A program made the translations under genes and the position numbers. 64,000 bases of DNA from Flaccisagitta enflata (Eukaryota; Chaetognatha; Sagittoidea; Aphragmophora), in the NCBI GenBank assembly GCA_965153355.1, contig OZ231126.1, positions 110,112,001-110,176,000 of the forward strand. The letters run 5' to 3'. Below, piece by piece: positions 12,583 to 28,225 of this stretch; the first letter of the stretch is position 1, and every line of letters starts with the position of its first letter. The notes beneath the pieces were generated by a model. That model was not told the origin of the DNA. It was given only the letters and a program-made list of their open reading frames with translations, and did not search any database.

Positions 12583-12960
12583 GCCTCAAAGGGGATGAAG
12601 AACACAGGGGACTTTCGTTTGCTCATTCATTTGTCCGTCTGTCCGTCCGGCCGTCTGTCTGTCTGTCCGCCACCCCCGGCCCCCTCAGGCCTGAAATCTG
12701 TCCTCTCAGGCCTAAAATCTGCCCTCTCTGGCCTGAAATCTGCCCTCTCAAGCCTTGAATCTGAGAGGGCAGATTTCAGGCCTGAGAGGGCATATTCAAA
12801 GCCTGAGAGAATAGGCTTCAGGTCTGAAAGGGCAAATTTCAGGCCTGAGAGGGCAGATTTCAGGCCTGAGAAGCAGATTTCAGGTCTAAGAGGGCAGATT
12901 TCAGGCCTGAGAAGGCCTGGGGGGACAAACAAACAAATGGATGGACGAACAAACGAATTT
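12583..12960. repeat. Foldback copy, CTCAGGCCTGAAATCTG core
   Basis: Units of CCCTCTCAGGCCTGAAATCT invert to AGATTTCAGGCCTGAGAGGG at about 12763, giving a palindrome. The ends carry gtccgtctgtccgtccg and its inverse. The Ser/Leu and Arg/Pro frames on both strands are artefacts. Confidence 0.85.
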
Positions 12961-12966
12961 TGCATG

Positions 12967-13164
12967 TTAAGAGCCCAATCTCTTTGGAAAATCGATTTGG
13001 GCTTGATCTAGACACTCAGTCATCAATGCTGTAGTTGTAGAGAATTGATTGCTGGAGTTAGGAGAGGAATTTCTTCCATAGTAATTCTATGCAACTACAG
13101 CATTGATGACTAGAGTGCCTAGATCAAGTCCAAATCAATTTTCCAAAGAGATTTGGCTCCTAAT
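12967..13164. mobile_element. 198-bp hairpin MITE
   Basis: Terminal inverted repeats of about 80-85 bp (left TTAAGAGCCCAATCTCTTTG, right inverse TTAGGAGCCAAATCTCTTTG) enclose about 35 bp. TA lies at each edge, consistent with but not proving a TA target duplication. Confidence 0.8.
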
Positions 13165-13194
13165 ATTCAAATGGAACATGAAACGTGCTTGGAA

Positions 13195-14330
13195 ATTATA
13201 TTTCATTCCAATGCCCAAATTGAGCCCACTCTACTACTTTAGTCGCATGTGGGTGGGCAGGGACCATATTTGAGGTCGCTTCATCATTTGGGCAGGAGCA
13301 GTGAGGCCAAAGACCGCAAAAAAAAAGTAAAGTGTGACAGGCGACGGACCGACGGACCAATGGACAGATGGACGGAGCGACAAAGCGGGTTGTAGAGTCG
13401 CGTAGCAGGCGACTAAAAAAAATGAGTAAAGATAGAGCTAACAAAAAAAATCATTTCATTTTTCTAAGAAAACAAAAAATCGAAGTTTTTCATTCAAAAG
13501 ATTTACAGTTACATTTTTTCATCTGGACTTACGCAGCAGAGCGTCTTTTTAGTTGCGGACATGCAACTCTATGAGAGGCTTTATTCATCTGTTTGTCCAT
13601 TTGTCTGTTGGTCCGTTGGTCCGTTGGTCCGTTGGTCCATTGGTCCGTTGGTCCGTTAGTCCGTTAGTCCGTTGGTCTGTTGGTCCATTGGTCCATTAGT
13701 CCGTTGGTCTGTTGGTCCGTTGGTCCGCTGGTTGGGTGGTCCACAAGACATCGGCCCTTTAAGGCCGCTGCCTTGCTCTTACTCTACTTCATCAGCTGAT
13801 CACTCCAAGTGTGGCATCGGGCATCGCTGACCATGTGCAATCCTTGGATGACTTGTTCATCGCTGCCCCTGCCTTCCGGCAGCAACTAGGTAGCCATGTC
13901 TCTGGCCTTGTTCTTAAGCAAAATAAGGATCCATTGCATTCCTTCTCTTTAACATGCTAGTCGTTTTCAGTCGCGTGCAACATGACTCTACACCCCACTT
14001 TGTTGGTCCGTCCATCCATCCATCCATCCATCCATCCATTCATCCATTGGTCCATCAATCACACTTTACTTTTCAGCCGCTCCTGCCCAAATGCTCCCCT
14101 GACCTCAAATATGGCCCCAGACCACCTGACGCGACAGGGATAGCCCTGTATCTGGCCTTGTTAGTTGCGGATTGGCTTCTCTATAAGAGGCTTTGTCCAT
14201 CCATCTGTCTGTTAGTCTGTGTGCCCACCCGTCAGGGACTGGTATTGGCTTTGTTTTATCTTTTCTGGTCGAAACAAATCATTTCCTTTACAATAAGAAT
14301 GAGCGCTTCAAAAACAATTTTTTTTTGCGT
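13195..14330. repeat. SINE-like GTCGCG-hairpin copies and TTGGTCCG tandem repeat
   Basis: Copies in both orientations occur at about 13220-13425 (minus) and 13955-14250 (plus). The 3' hairpin end appears as gtagagtcgcgtagcaggcgactaaaaa in split form. A TTGGTCCG octamer array runs at about 13600-13735. A foldback tail (gcatcgctgaccatgtgcaa) lies at 13825. No gene. Confidence 0.75.
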
Positions 14331-14379
14331 TTACCAAACGCTTATAAGTGGTGTTTCATTCCTTCACCTTGTAGTGTTT

Positions 14380-14660
14380 ATGAAACGCCAAAAATGGCGT
14401 TTCTGAAATGCCAAAAATGGCGTTTCTAAATTGCCAAAAATGGCGTTTCTGAAACGCCAAAAATGGCGTTTCTGAAACGCCAAAAATGGCGTTTCTGAAA
14501 CGCCAAAAATGGCGTTTCTGAAACGCCAAAAATGGCGTTTCTGAAACGCCAAAAATGGCGTTTCTGAAACGCCAAAAATGGCGTTTCTGAAACGCCAAAA
14601 ATGGCGTTTCTGAAACGCCAAAAATGGTGTTTCTGAAACGTCAAAAAGGCCGTTTTTGAA
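14380..14660. repeat. 23-bp palindromic minisatellite, ~11 units
   Basis: Each unit is built on the palindrome GCCAAAAATGGC followed by GTTTCTGAAAC, itself palindromic, so the array alternates two self-complementary arms. Units are nearly identical in the middle and diverge at both edges. Because 23 is not a multiple of three, all frames remain open across it. The repetitive Phe/Ala/Arg ORFs on minus are artefacts. Confidence 0.95.
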
Positions 14661-14944
14661 ACGCCCAAAAAGCTGTTTCTTAAACACTAAATGCTGTCGT
14701 TATATAACTGAACATTTATGCGTTTCAGAAACGCAAAAATTGGGCCTCTTGACACAAGAAAATAGTAGCTACATTTAGTTTTATAGCATCGGTATGCCAG
14801 CTGTATGAAACGCGTGTATAAAGCCCCCAAAAAAGTGTTTCAAAACTGCGGCATGCCATAAGTGTTGTAACACCAAAAAAAGAATGTTTTGTAATGGTGC
14901 TTAATAGCCGTGTCATAACGATATTTTTCCTGGGTTAATGACAC

Positions 14945-15100
14945 ATTTTTAGTCGCGGACACGCGACTCTTCACCTTGCCGTGTCGGTCGGTCCGTCCGT
15001 CACATTTCTGAATTCCGAGCGGTTTTTGCGGTACTGCTCCTGCCCAACTGTCCGCGACTGGATTGCCGTGTATCCGGCCTTGTTTGTGTCACAAGCTTCA
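14945..15100 (+). repeat. SINE-like GTCGCG-hairpin family copy
   Basis: It starts with the hairpin TTTTTAGTCGCGGACACGCG and ends in ccgtgtatccggccttgttt. The internal landmark ctgctcctgcccaactgtcc is present. Confidence 0.8.
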
Positions 15101-15367
15101 TAAATGGCCGTTTTGACACGCCCCCAAAACACGGGACGGACTATCTCATTTTTACAGCTTTTCCACAGCATTTTACAGCATAAAATGATAATAAATTTCA
15201 ACAATCGAGGTAGAAAATTTTTTAGGCAAGTGTCTTTGGCCCTTTTATTCTCTTTATGACCGTTTATAAGTTAATGCTGCAGAGGAAAAAAGAGAAATAC
15301 CTTAAAACAGTTCAAAAATGCTATTTTTACAGCTTTTCCACAGCATTTTACAGCTTAATATGACCCA

Positions 15368-15505
15368 CACAGAATTCCAAATTTGCATAGAAAAAGAAAA
15401 TCTCAACAAAATAAGAACATAGCGCGATCCCTAACTCAGTAACTGAGCCCGCTATGTTCTTATTTCATGGGAATTTTGATTTTCTATACAAATTTGGAAT
15501 TCTGT
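15368..15505. mobile_element. 138-bp near-perfect hairpin MITE
   Basis: About 60-bp inverted arms (ACAGAATTCCAAATTTGCAT at the left, the complement at the right) enclose TAACTCAGTAACTGAG, itself palindromic. Just upstream, 'tttttacagcttttccacag' occurs twice (about 15150 and 15325). Confidence 0.85.
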
Positions 15506-15839
15506 CTAAGCTAAAACTAATTGATTGTTACTTATTTTTTCAACTTTACATAACTTCATGGTCGAATTTCCTTCATTCTTTTTTCCCATTCTATCGTTTG
15601 GCAACAACAGATCATTTCTCTTATGTAATTGGACATACTTGGTCTGGAAAAAATAAAGCAGACAGTAACCAAAATAGAAATGGTAATGCAATTGGTTAGT
15701 TTGTCCTATGGGTAAATTCCTCTATCTTAAGTTTCAGTGCGTCGTATCCACTCCAATAGCCCTCGCTGATGTCCATCCACATCTCTTTTGTGTCACAGTT
15801 GCTAACCAGGACACGCCTCGTAACCGTCTGAACAGTGAA

Positions 15840-16500
<661 letters not shown>

Positions 16501-16572
16501 TCAGTCACGCTCGAGTGAAAAATCGCAGAAAATGTTCACATGACTTCGAAACACGTCTTGATCACAATTCAT

Positions 16573-16790
16573 GTTACTAGAGATGCAGAAGCGGAAGCGG
16601 AAGCGGAAGCGGAAGCGGAAGCGGAAGCGGAAGCGAAAGCGGGCGGAAGCGGTACTTTTTTTGTGGAAGCGGAAGTGGAAGCGGAAGCGCAATTTTGAAA
16701 CTTGTTGGAAGTGGAAGCGGAAGTGAAAGCAGATTTTTGGAGTTCATTGGAAGCGGAAGCGGAAGCGAGAAAAATTTTTTTGGTTGATTG
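16573..16790 (+). repeat. GGAAGC hexamer array with AGAGATGCAGAAGCGG end
   Basis: GGAAGC hexamers are interrupted by short spacers. The left edge TAGAGATGCAGAAGCGG recurs inverted at the end of the array at 24570-24842. The inverse hexamer GCTTCC recurs at 17957-17990. The Arg/Phe, Ser/Ala and Pro/Leu frames are artefacts. Confidence 0.8.
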
Positions 16791-16979
16791 TAAGGCCTTG
16801 CGGGTTTGGCCGTAAGAAGGCCGAGGCTCGGTTTTGAGGTCAAACCCGAAATTCGGTTTTGCTTTCAAAACCGACCTTGTTTTCTAAGAGTCTTTTGCTT
16901 CTATATCATTCTTTCATTCTTCCACTCATCAAACTATTTTCTGTTATTTTTTTTCTCATCTTTACGATCATATTATATG

Positions 16980-17025
<46 letters not shown>

Positions 17026-18320
17026 CTTGCATCTATTTCTTTGTTTTTTTTTATTATTATGTTGTTCAAACTAATTCTTTTTTCCTTCTTGCTCATATTT
17101 TTTGCTGTCTCACTATGTGTATGTCTGTTCTTTTTCTATTTTGTTTCTCTTATTTTTTTTCTCCCTTTTTTTCTCCCATTTTTTTTTCTATCTATTTTTT
17201 TCTCACTTTATTTGAAAAACCGATATAACAATAGCAAAGAAAAAAACTAGACGCGATCCTTTGACTGTTGATTGCTTCCTAATCAAAAATGCTAGAACCT
17301 TTTAATCCATGACGGTTTTAAAGAGCTTCAAAAAATCTTTCTTTTGAGCTCCTTCCGATCATTCTAGCATGAAAACTTTGGAAGTTATGACAATTTAAAC
17401 ATATCCACTCAAAAATCTCAAATCTTGCTTCCATCTTTTTTTATAGTAACCGACTTTGTATTGATACAGCTTGTAAACGAAGCAAAATCATGAATTTTGC
17501 TTGGTTCCATCTTGTAGAGAATTAAAAATACTTCATTTTCACCTTTGATTTTGTATCATTTATTTCATTTTTGCGTTTTACAGAATATGTAAGACGAAAA
17601 GTGCCATGTTTTCCGGCGCTGAAATCTGCTCTATTTGGCAATCAGGAATTTGAGTACTGAACTTCAATCTTATGTCATTTCTAAAAGAATTGAGCCACAA
17701 ATTTCTGCTTGGTCTAGATTTGTAGAGTTTTCGAAGCTCTTTTATATGCTCATGGATTTTAAGCAAAAAGTATAAGTGGTTTACAAATTATTAATAGATA
17801 TTGAGCGTCTAATTTTTATTTTTGCTATTGTTAAGCCCGACATAAACCCGAGGAAAGGTTTTGGGGTATTCCGAACCTGAACCGAAACCGAGGAAAAAAA
17901 CGCAATACGCAAGGCCTTAGTTGATTGGAAGTGGAAGCGGAACCTTATCATTAGGCGCTTCCGCTTCCGCTTCCGCTTCCGCTTCCGCTTCCAAATCCCT
18001 TGGTCATAATGCTGGTAAATCACATCAGTCATGTTTTCAGTCATACTCGATTTTCTATGATTTTATTTCAGTCGTTCAAAATCTTTTGTTGTATGTGTGT
18101 ACTGGTTTACTTACCATTGTTTCATTGCTAAATTTTATGTTTGGCTGTTACATTTTTCCTGTGTGAATGAGCTGATCTCATGTGACTAGATGTACATTAC
18201 ATGGGTAAAAATCAAAGATCGTTAGACCACGAAGCAGGGGGGAAGAATTAACTTAACCAACTTACTCATTCTTTTGTTAGTTCAGTAATCCCTTCATTTT
18301 TCTCATCTTTTCATTCATTC
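16791..18320. other. No gene seen; AT-rich with short repeats
   Basis: (TG)n at 16985-17022 and a T-rich stretch follow. The sequence 17270-17770 contains phrases typical of the dispersed 'gccatttctaaacg/gagctctt' satellite relatives. An inverse GCTTCC array lies at 17957-17990. No coding similarity was recognised. Confidence 0.5.
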
Positions 18321-18324
18321 CACA

Positions 18325-20995
<2,671 letters not shown>

Positions 20996-21620
20996 CTTAT
21001 CATCGCCCTAACTTTGTCCAATGACAAATACTACACAAATTAAAAAAAAGACGCACCTTTGTATTTGCTGATAAAACAGACTTAAAAAGTACCAAAAAAA
21101 TTTTACAGAAAGAATGATTTTGTAGATTTTCGAATTATCTTTCATTCTAGACCAATCCCAGATCTGTATCTTTAACGGTTTAGGAGCTAGAGCTCTTTAA
21201 AGTGAGACACCATTTTGCTGAATTGCATCTTTTTCAAAGGGACTGCAAAAACAAATTTGGCAACATTTTTACTCAAACTAATGCCATTTCCAAACAAAAA
21301 AAGATAGAGATACCAGATTGGCGCCAAAAGAAAGAGTTTTTCAAGGGCTTCAAAATGGTCTAAGATTTTAGTTAGTTTTTTTTATTTTCAATGGCGCAAT
21401 CAATCATTCAAAAGTGCGTCTTTTTTTTAAATTCGTATAGTAACGATGAAAAGACCTCCTTGATGATGACCACGGAATCAGCTGATATGGCGAGTCATGA
21501 CTCAGCTGGTCTAAAACAAAGGATTTTTCATCATGGATCAATCGTGATTCAAACCCAAACTCTTAATTTGTATAATCATGTATTTAGATACATGTCTCAT
21601 ATCGATGCTTCATTCTTTGA
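20996..21620. other. No gene seen
   Basis: AT-rich sequence containing single diverged copies of the 'gattggcgccaaaag' satellite-related motif (about 21310-21345). Confidence 0.5.
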
Positions 21621-21627
21621 AGGAGAA

Positions 21628-21926
21628 AAAAAAGGAAAAAAAAAGAAAAAGATGAAGATGAAGATGAAAAAGAAGAAAGGGAAGAAGAAAAGGAAGAAGA
21701 AGAAGAAAAAGAAAAAGAAGAAGAAGAAGAAGAAGAAGAAGAAGAAGAAGAAGAAGAAGAAGAAGAAGATGAAGAAGAAGATGAAGATGAAGATGAAGAA
21801 GAAGACCGAGAAAAAGAAGAAGAAGATGAAGACGAAGAAGACAGAGGAAAAAAGTCATGAAATTGCAGCTTTTTGAAAAATGAAGATTGAGATTCGAGCG
21901 TCGGTGAATGATCGCCACTTTTCTCA

Positions 21927-21991
<65 letters not shown>

Positions 21992-21995
21992 AAAA
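21628..21995 (+). repeat. GAA/GAT tract and (CT)n tract
   Basis: GAA/GAT trinucleotides run at 21628-21845 and (CT)n at 21925-21990. The Lys/Glu and Ser frames are artefacts. Confidence 0.9.
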
Positions 21996-22124
21996 TCTGC
22001 CATTCTCTCTCTAATCCAAATAACGAAGATCGTCAACTAATGTCTTAAACTAAACGGCGATGCCGATGACTAGTCAATGATCCTTTCAGTCACATGCACG
22101 AAACTTATTATGCTGCTACAGTAA

Positions 22125-22492
<368 letters not shown>

Positions 22493-22802
22493 ACAACTAC
22501 ATCATGATATCATATATTCATAAACAAGATTCATGACTTGGCAAGATCTGAAGTTAAACGTACCCGTCGATCAAACAATTGTCTGCAAACGGAGAATCCA
22601 TGGACAAGTACCATCTTTGAAATAATAATCATTCATCCTGATAAAACCTTGGTGTGGCACTGCTTTAGAACAAATTAAGCCACAGATCTCAGCTTGTTCG
22701 CAATTTTGAGTTTAAACAGCTCTTTAAATGAGACCAATCAGGGTTTTTCTAACGTTATTTGTTTTGAAGCAATGCTCCACCAAATTTTTTTAGGATGAGC
22801 GA

Positions 22803-23000
22803 TTTTTAGTCGCGTGGATGCGACTCCACACCCAGCTTTGTCCGCCCGTGCGTCGGTTGGTTGGTTGGTCGGTCAGTCTCATTTTATTTAATGATTTTTT
22901 ATTTTTCTACCTCACTGCTCCTGCCCAAATATCTAGTGACCTCAAATACAAGCCTGATTTTAGAGCGAGCCTGCGAGGCCGATGCTCTCTAAGTAAATAT
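22803..23000 (+). repeat. SINE-like GTCGCG-hairpin family copy
   Basis: It begins with a diverged hairpin (tttttagtcgcgtggatgcg) and contains cactgctcctgcccaaat. The 3' part diverges. Confidence 0.75.
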
Positions 23001-24020
23001 TCGGAATAATGTAGTTGGGAAAAAATTCAGTCAGTATTTGACTTTCTGTCATATTCCAGAGAAACATGGTTTTCATTTTCTTATGCAAAAGTTGGGCATC
23101 CTTTCCGGCAGATTGGGGCCTCAAATGAAATTGATAGGGTCAGTAAATTTGATAATTTTTTTTTCATTTGGCGCCAAGCAGAATGCGTTATGACCAATAG
23201 CTCTTGAGTTATGATTTTTTAAAGATTTTTTTACAAAAAATACAAATTGAATTTTTTTCTGTTTTTTTACGATTTTGTGTAGGATCAATAAAGAAGTGAA
23301 TTGATGTTTGTTTGAACATGCAAATACAAGAAAACATGTTTATGAGCATAGCTGCACATCTGTGTGGGTGTTTTTTCAGTATTCTAGCTCATTTAGCTCA
23401 TTTAACTCAGTTTTTTTTCTGATTTTAAATTGGACAAATGAATAAATGTTTCGATACTAATCCAAACATGCAAATACAAGAACGCATGTTAGTGAGCATA
23501 GCTGCTCATCTGTGAGAGTGTTTTTGAGTATTCTAGCTCACTTAGCTCATTTAGCTCTTTAGTGTAGTCATTAATTTAACAAATGAGAAAATTGCAGTAA
23601 CTGAAGACGAGAACATGGTGAAAAATGACCATTGCTTACAACTTTTTTCCTCACAGCGGCTAGGATATGAGCCTTAAGGCTGGGATATGAGGTTTAAGGC
23701 TGTGATATGACTTTCAAGGCTGAATTATGAGCCTCCAGGTTACGATACGAGGCTTGAGGCTAGTACTTGTGCCTCAAGGCTGAGATTTGTGCCTCGTAGC
23801 TATGATTTGAGCTAAGCGACTGAGATTTGAACATTGAGGCTTGTTTTTTTGCCAGGGGCGTGGGATTTGAGCTTTGAAACTAGTATTTGAGAATTGAGTT
23901 GTGAGGCTGGTATTTGAGCTTCAAGGCTGGAATATAGGCCTGTATATAATTGAGTTCCCCCCATGGGGAGGGGGAAATCAAAGGGTTCAAAGATGGGGAA
24001 GAAATTCAACAAAATTAACT
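23001..24020. repeat. ~150-bp tandem duplicate, then ~20-bp AGGCTGGGATATGAG core
   Basis: 'catgcaaatacaagaa...gagcatagctgc' occurs at 23317 and 23468, a tandem pair with period near 150 bp. From 23650 to 23945 diverged units of the form AAGGCTGGGATATGAGCCT form a core array of the foldback type. Confidence 0.65.
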
Positions 24021-24159
24021 ACACTGCTTTAGGGTGAAGAAAATCATAGATTTTAAACGCAACGCAATGCATCGCAGGGAAGAAAATCGAAGATGGGGGG
24101 TAGGGAATCAAAAGGGACTCAATTTTATACACCCTTGCAGTGGAATTTTGAAAAAGAAA

Positions 24160-24560
24160 TTTAGGCTTCAAAGCGGGGAGAAAGAGGAAGAAAAGGAGAG
24201 GGAGGAGAAAATGATCCATAGCTATGAAAACATAGGTCAATGGCCCCTAAGCAGCCACTGCCCAAAAGGAAGAAGCAACGAGAAAACATGAAATTGTGAG
24301 ATGAATATTCCAAGACTGCTGAACTTGTGTCAATCCTAAAGCTGAAGAAATGACAAGAATCTCCTTGTCTTGTGCGCATATGTTGCTGTGTGCGCAACCT
24401 ACGTTAAAAAATGTGCATCTAAGTATGCTGAGTTTGCCCCTGGTTCTATCCATTGTGGCCTTGTATATTGTGATCACGCATATCTGGTTTCATTACAATG
24501 TAAATAAAAATTCTAAGATGAATAACAAAGTGAATATCCCGGTACCACTACAATGCAACG
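24160..24560. repeat. Foldback arm and unannotated sequence
   Basis: A family arm (ataggtcaatggcccctaag, gcccaaaagg) lies at 24230-24272. The rest shows no recognised feature. Confidence 0.5.
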
Positions 24561-24567
24561 TCATTAA

Positions 24568-24905
24568 CAGGGATGCAGAAGCAGTTATTGTGTTGGAAGC
24601 GGAAGCAGAAGCAGAAGCGGAAGCGGAAGCGGAAGCGGAAGCTGTGCCTAGGTGAAAGAGTGGAAGCGGAAGCAGAAGCGGAAGCTTTTCTTTTCAAAAT
24701 GGTGGAAGTGGAAGCGGAAGCGGAAGCTATGCCATTGGAAATGGTGCAAATGGAAGCGGAAGCGGAAGCTGTGTTTTTTCAAACAGGCCTATTGGAAGCG
24801 GAAGCGGAAGCGGTTCAAAAATCTACCGCTTCTGCATCTCTACATGTTACCCTCCCATTCATTCATTCATTCATTCATTCATTCATTCATTCATTCATTC
24901 ATTCC
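24568..24905 (+). repeat. GGAAGC array with inverted GATGCAGAAGC ends, then (ATTC)n
   Basis: The left edge is CAGGGATGCAGAAGCAG and the right edge the inverse of TAGAGATGCAGAAGCGG (ends 24842). Between them are GGAAGC hexamers in blocks separated by spacers such as 'caaaatggtgga'. The termini fit the YARNG pattern of hAT ends, but I see no 8-bp duplication. (ATTC)n runs at 24856-24905. Confidence 0.7.
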
Positions 24906-25475
24906 ATTATCATATGTTTCCACGGTTAGGACTGATAGAGCTGTCATTTCATTTATATCATATTCAATTATTCATTTACGGTTAGGTGTATCTGGCCTTG
25001 TTTTTCTTCACCTTTGTGGCCGTACGCATACCCACGACAGACGTTCGCCTTATATCACTTCGTGGTCCACTTTGTTCGTATCAAAGTTTTCTCTGGCGAT
25101 TATTAACGAAGTCAACTCTAACATGCATTTGGAGAAAAAAAATTGAAATTTCGGGATTTCTATATGTGGAGATCTCAGTTTATCGTGAAAGTTAGGATAT
25201 GACGAAATACGATAGAATCTCCAAATATCGCTTGATTTTACCACATGAGCTAAATCGATGATCCGCCTAGATATCATTATACTCCTATTTGTGAAATGAC
25301 AACTGACTGTTAACTTGTTGTCCCTTTCATGTGCAATATGATGAATGTTTAAGGATGGCTAGGGGCCTGAAATTTCTAAATACATTAGTTACATCAAAAT
25401 AAAAAAATCTGGGTCCTCCTCTGGGTCCCTGCATGAAAAAAAGTGTATTCTCCTCAGCGTAAATTTTTTTGCATG
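24906..25475. other. No gene seen
   Basis: Mixed AT-rich sequence; a gtatctggccttgtttttct segment at about 24988 is the 3' end of a SINE-like copy. Confidence 0.5.
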
Positions 25476-25477
25476 CA

Positions 25478-25650
<173 letters not shown>

Positions 25651-25674
25651 CATGCACTGTCAGAGATAGCAGGC

Positions 25675-26600
25675 ACTTTTTAGTTTCAGACACGCAACTC
25701 CGTAAAAGGCTTTGTCCGTTGGTTTGTCCGTTGGTCTGTTCATGGTGATTAAGTTGAAAAGTGCATTAAACGCATATTTTTGATGCTACCCCTGTAATTG
25801 TTTGTGAGTGTATGTAAGGTTAATGAGTGTGGTTGAGGGCCTCTTGCCCACCCGTCATTAGTGCGCTCCTTCAAATTTTAGCGTGCACAGAAAAGTGAGC
25901 CCGGTAAAATCTCTTTTTCTCTATTGATTAATCTTTTTTACGGAGTTGCCAGAAATAACATCAACATTTGTTCTTTGCTCTATGAATGTAGCAAGAGAGC
26001 GAATATTTAGATTGTTGTTTTAGTTTCATTCTGTTTCATGAATAAACTTTCAGATCAAAGCAATGTGGAAGAAAAAGTTAAATTCAAAGTATACAATTAA
26101 ATGAGAGCATGCCAACCGGGCCAGCAGTCAGCAAAAATAGTGGGTCCAACATCCAAAATGTAGTCCTTGAGCCTGTGGGCCCACTCTAAAAAAAGGCTTT
26201 TCCATTGGTGCGTCCATCTGTCAGTCTGTTGTTCCATTTATACATTGGTCTATCAAGCTGTTACTCCGTCTGTCAAACAAAACATATTGAAATGCCCATT
26301 TATGAACATGTGGAGAGGAAGGACAAAGAAAATAAGCTAAGTAATAAATGAATAAATAAATGAATAAGTAAGTGAATGGATGAATAAATAGATGATTGAA
26401 TGAAGAACAAGTCAACGAGGATTGCACATTGTCGGCAGTACTCAATGCCCTGCTTGGAATATATCTGCTGATGACGTAAAAGGTGAGCAGGGCAGCAGCC
26501 CAAAAGAGCATATCTATATTTTCTTCCCTCTGTAAAATTTGAGCAAGGCAGTACCCCTTAAGGGTCAATGTCCTGCAAAACACAGGGGTGAATTTCTTTT
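25675..26600. repeat. SINE-like copy, AT-rich sequence, foldback arm
   Basis: A diverged hairpin end (ttttagtttcagacacgcaa) lies at 25678. Foldback landmarks (ggcagcagcccaaaag, agggtcaatgtcctgcaaaa) lie at 26490-26590. (AAAT/GAAT)n lies at 26345-26400. No gene. Confidence 0.6.
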
Positions 26601-27356
26601 CATCCAGGGAAGAGGTAGGAGGGGAGAGGCCTGAGAAAGCCTAGTTTGCCTAAGAGGGTATATTTCAGGTTTCAATGGTCTGGATTGGAGATATTAGACC
26701 TGTGAGGGCTGATTTCAGACTTGTGATGGTGGATTCCAAGCTGGTGAAAGCTGAATTCAGGCTTGAAATAACTGATTTTAGGCCTAAGTGGGCTGAATTT
26801 TTGCCTCTCAGGCCTGTAATGGCTGATTTCTTGTCTGAGAAATGAATGGTTTCAGGCTCAAAGAGGGCAGATTTCAGACCTCAGTAGGCTGATTTCAGAA
26901 CTGAATATATGGATTTCAGGACTAAGAGGGCTGCTTTCAAGCTTGAAAGGGCTAATTTTAAGCCTGACACTGCTGTTTTTGGCTGCTACCAGTTGATTTC
27001 AGGTCTGTTGTAAAAACTTGGGATGTAGAAGTGGTCCACTTTCATGCCGCTACCACTGATACATATTGATACCCTAATAATGGGAGGGGGGAAATTAAAT
27101 GCAACTTAGAATATTAGAAATATAGGATTGAATGTATTAAAAAAACATTTTTTACTTGTTTATCATTCAAGCCTTGAAAAATACACTGAAATAACCAAAT
27201 TTTTCTACTTTTGAAGAATATTTGCTTCTTCATCTTCCTTCAAAATCAAATCATTAATTTAGGGAGCACAAACAACAGGGGGGGCGTTAATTGGAGGGGG
27301 GCGATAAATGGAGAAAATACAGTAACTGATAAGGCTTCTTCATATTGCACCAGAGA
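26601..27356. repeat. ~22-bp GGGCTGATTTCAGGCCTGA core and MITE-like sequence
   Basis: Diverged core units fill 26620-27010. The stretch 27280-27340 (gcgttaattggagggg, gcgataaatggagaaaatac) looks like the end of a dispersed element and marks where the Helitron reading frame is lost. Confidence 0.55.
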
Positions 27357-28064
27357 CTAGGATGGATCAATTTTTTCACAATCAACAAGTAGATGTTCAA
27401 TTCTGGCTTTCATGAGGGCTGTCATGTCATCTTCTTGAGGTTGGCAATTACAAGCTTTTGCTTTCAGGATATCCATAGAAACTGAGCCGTTTTGGATTTC
27501 ATGATCACCAAAGAGATTTTTCATGTCGTCTGGCAGTCTAATCAGAGCTTTCTTTTCGTATTCTCCATGCTCAATGAGATTTTCAAGCCTCCGTTTGATT
27601 TTCCTCTCTCCAAATAGATGCTTGGTTTCTTGACTTTCATGGGAATCAACCTTTTCCATTTTTTCCTTGTCCTCAAGAACCTCCTTTACTCCATCAAGAA
27701 ACAGTGTGTGTGGGGCCATCTTTTCTCCTCTTTCCTTCTCTTCAGGTTACTTGATGAAGGATGGGGTGCTTATGATGGTCTTATGAATTGAATATTTAGG
27801 AAAATTGAACCGGCATGTAGTTCCATACTTCTTGCAAGCTTTTGCTGAATTATGATGCACATTGACTTCCAACACAATGGTTGCAGTTGCTGGGTCTTTC
27901 AGGGACACTGAAACAAAAAGATCTGCAAACTTCTCTAGTGATGATTTTTGCTGAAGATTGAGAGCATCTCCTGACTTTATGCGATTCAAACCTTCCACAA
28001 CGTTTTTTGTGTCTTGAGTGGGGAGCATCCAGAACCTCTTCCAGTCCATCCAAAGGGTTCCATG
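27357..28064 (-). pseudogene. Helitron Rep, C-terminal side of the fragmentary gene
   Basis: This is the downstream part of a rolling-circle Rep/helicase reading frame whose upstream part ends at 37759. It opens with GTLWMDW, the segment that follows the HUH motif, and continues to a VNVHHNSAKACKKYG segment and CRFNFPKYS...TIISTP. That zinc-finger-like His/Cys arrangement before 'FPR..TII..P' is typical of Helitron Rep proteins. One in-frame stop lies at 27747-27749, after which the frame continues to 27357. No catalytic tyrosine region or helicase domain is found below 27357, so the gene is truncated. An internal methionine upstream of the junction arises from inserted-element sequence and is not the true start. 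Family assignment rests on motif recognition. Confidence 0.85.
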
Positions 28065-28225
28065 TAGTGCAGGTATTAAACAAAAGTTCGTAGGGATTTT
28101 GGAAAAAAGCATGAAATTTTGCATACAGGCCTTATTTGATGTGTAGAAAAAGAATTGCCCAACCATTTTTGCAATTTTTTTTTTGGACCCATTTTTACAT
28201 GACGCGATATGACGTGACATGACAA

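Noticed and set aside
14380-14660. CRISPR array
   Set aside because: Units are contiguous without unique spacers, and the context is eukaryotic.
14356-14687. Three repetitive minus-strand frames (FGVSETPFLAFQKRHFWR type)
   Set aside because: The 23-bp palindromic minisatellite is open in all frames; no evidence of coding.
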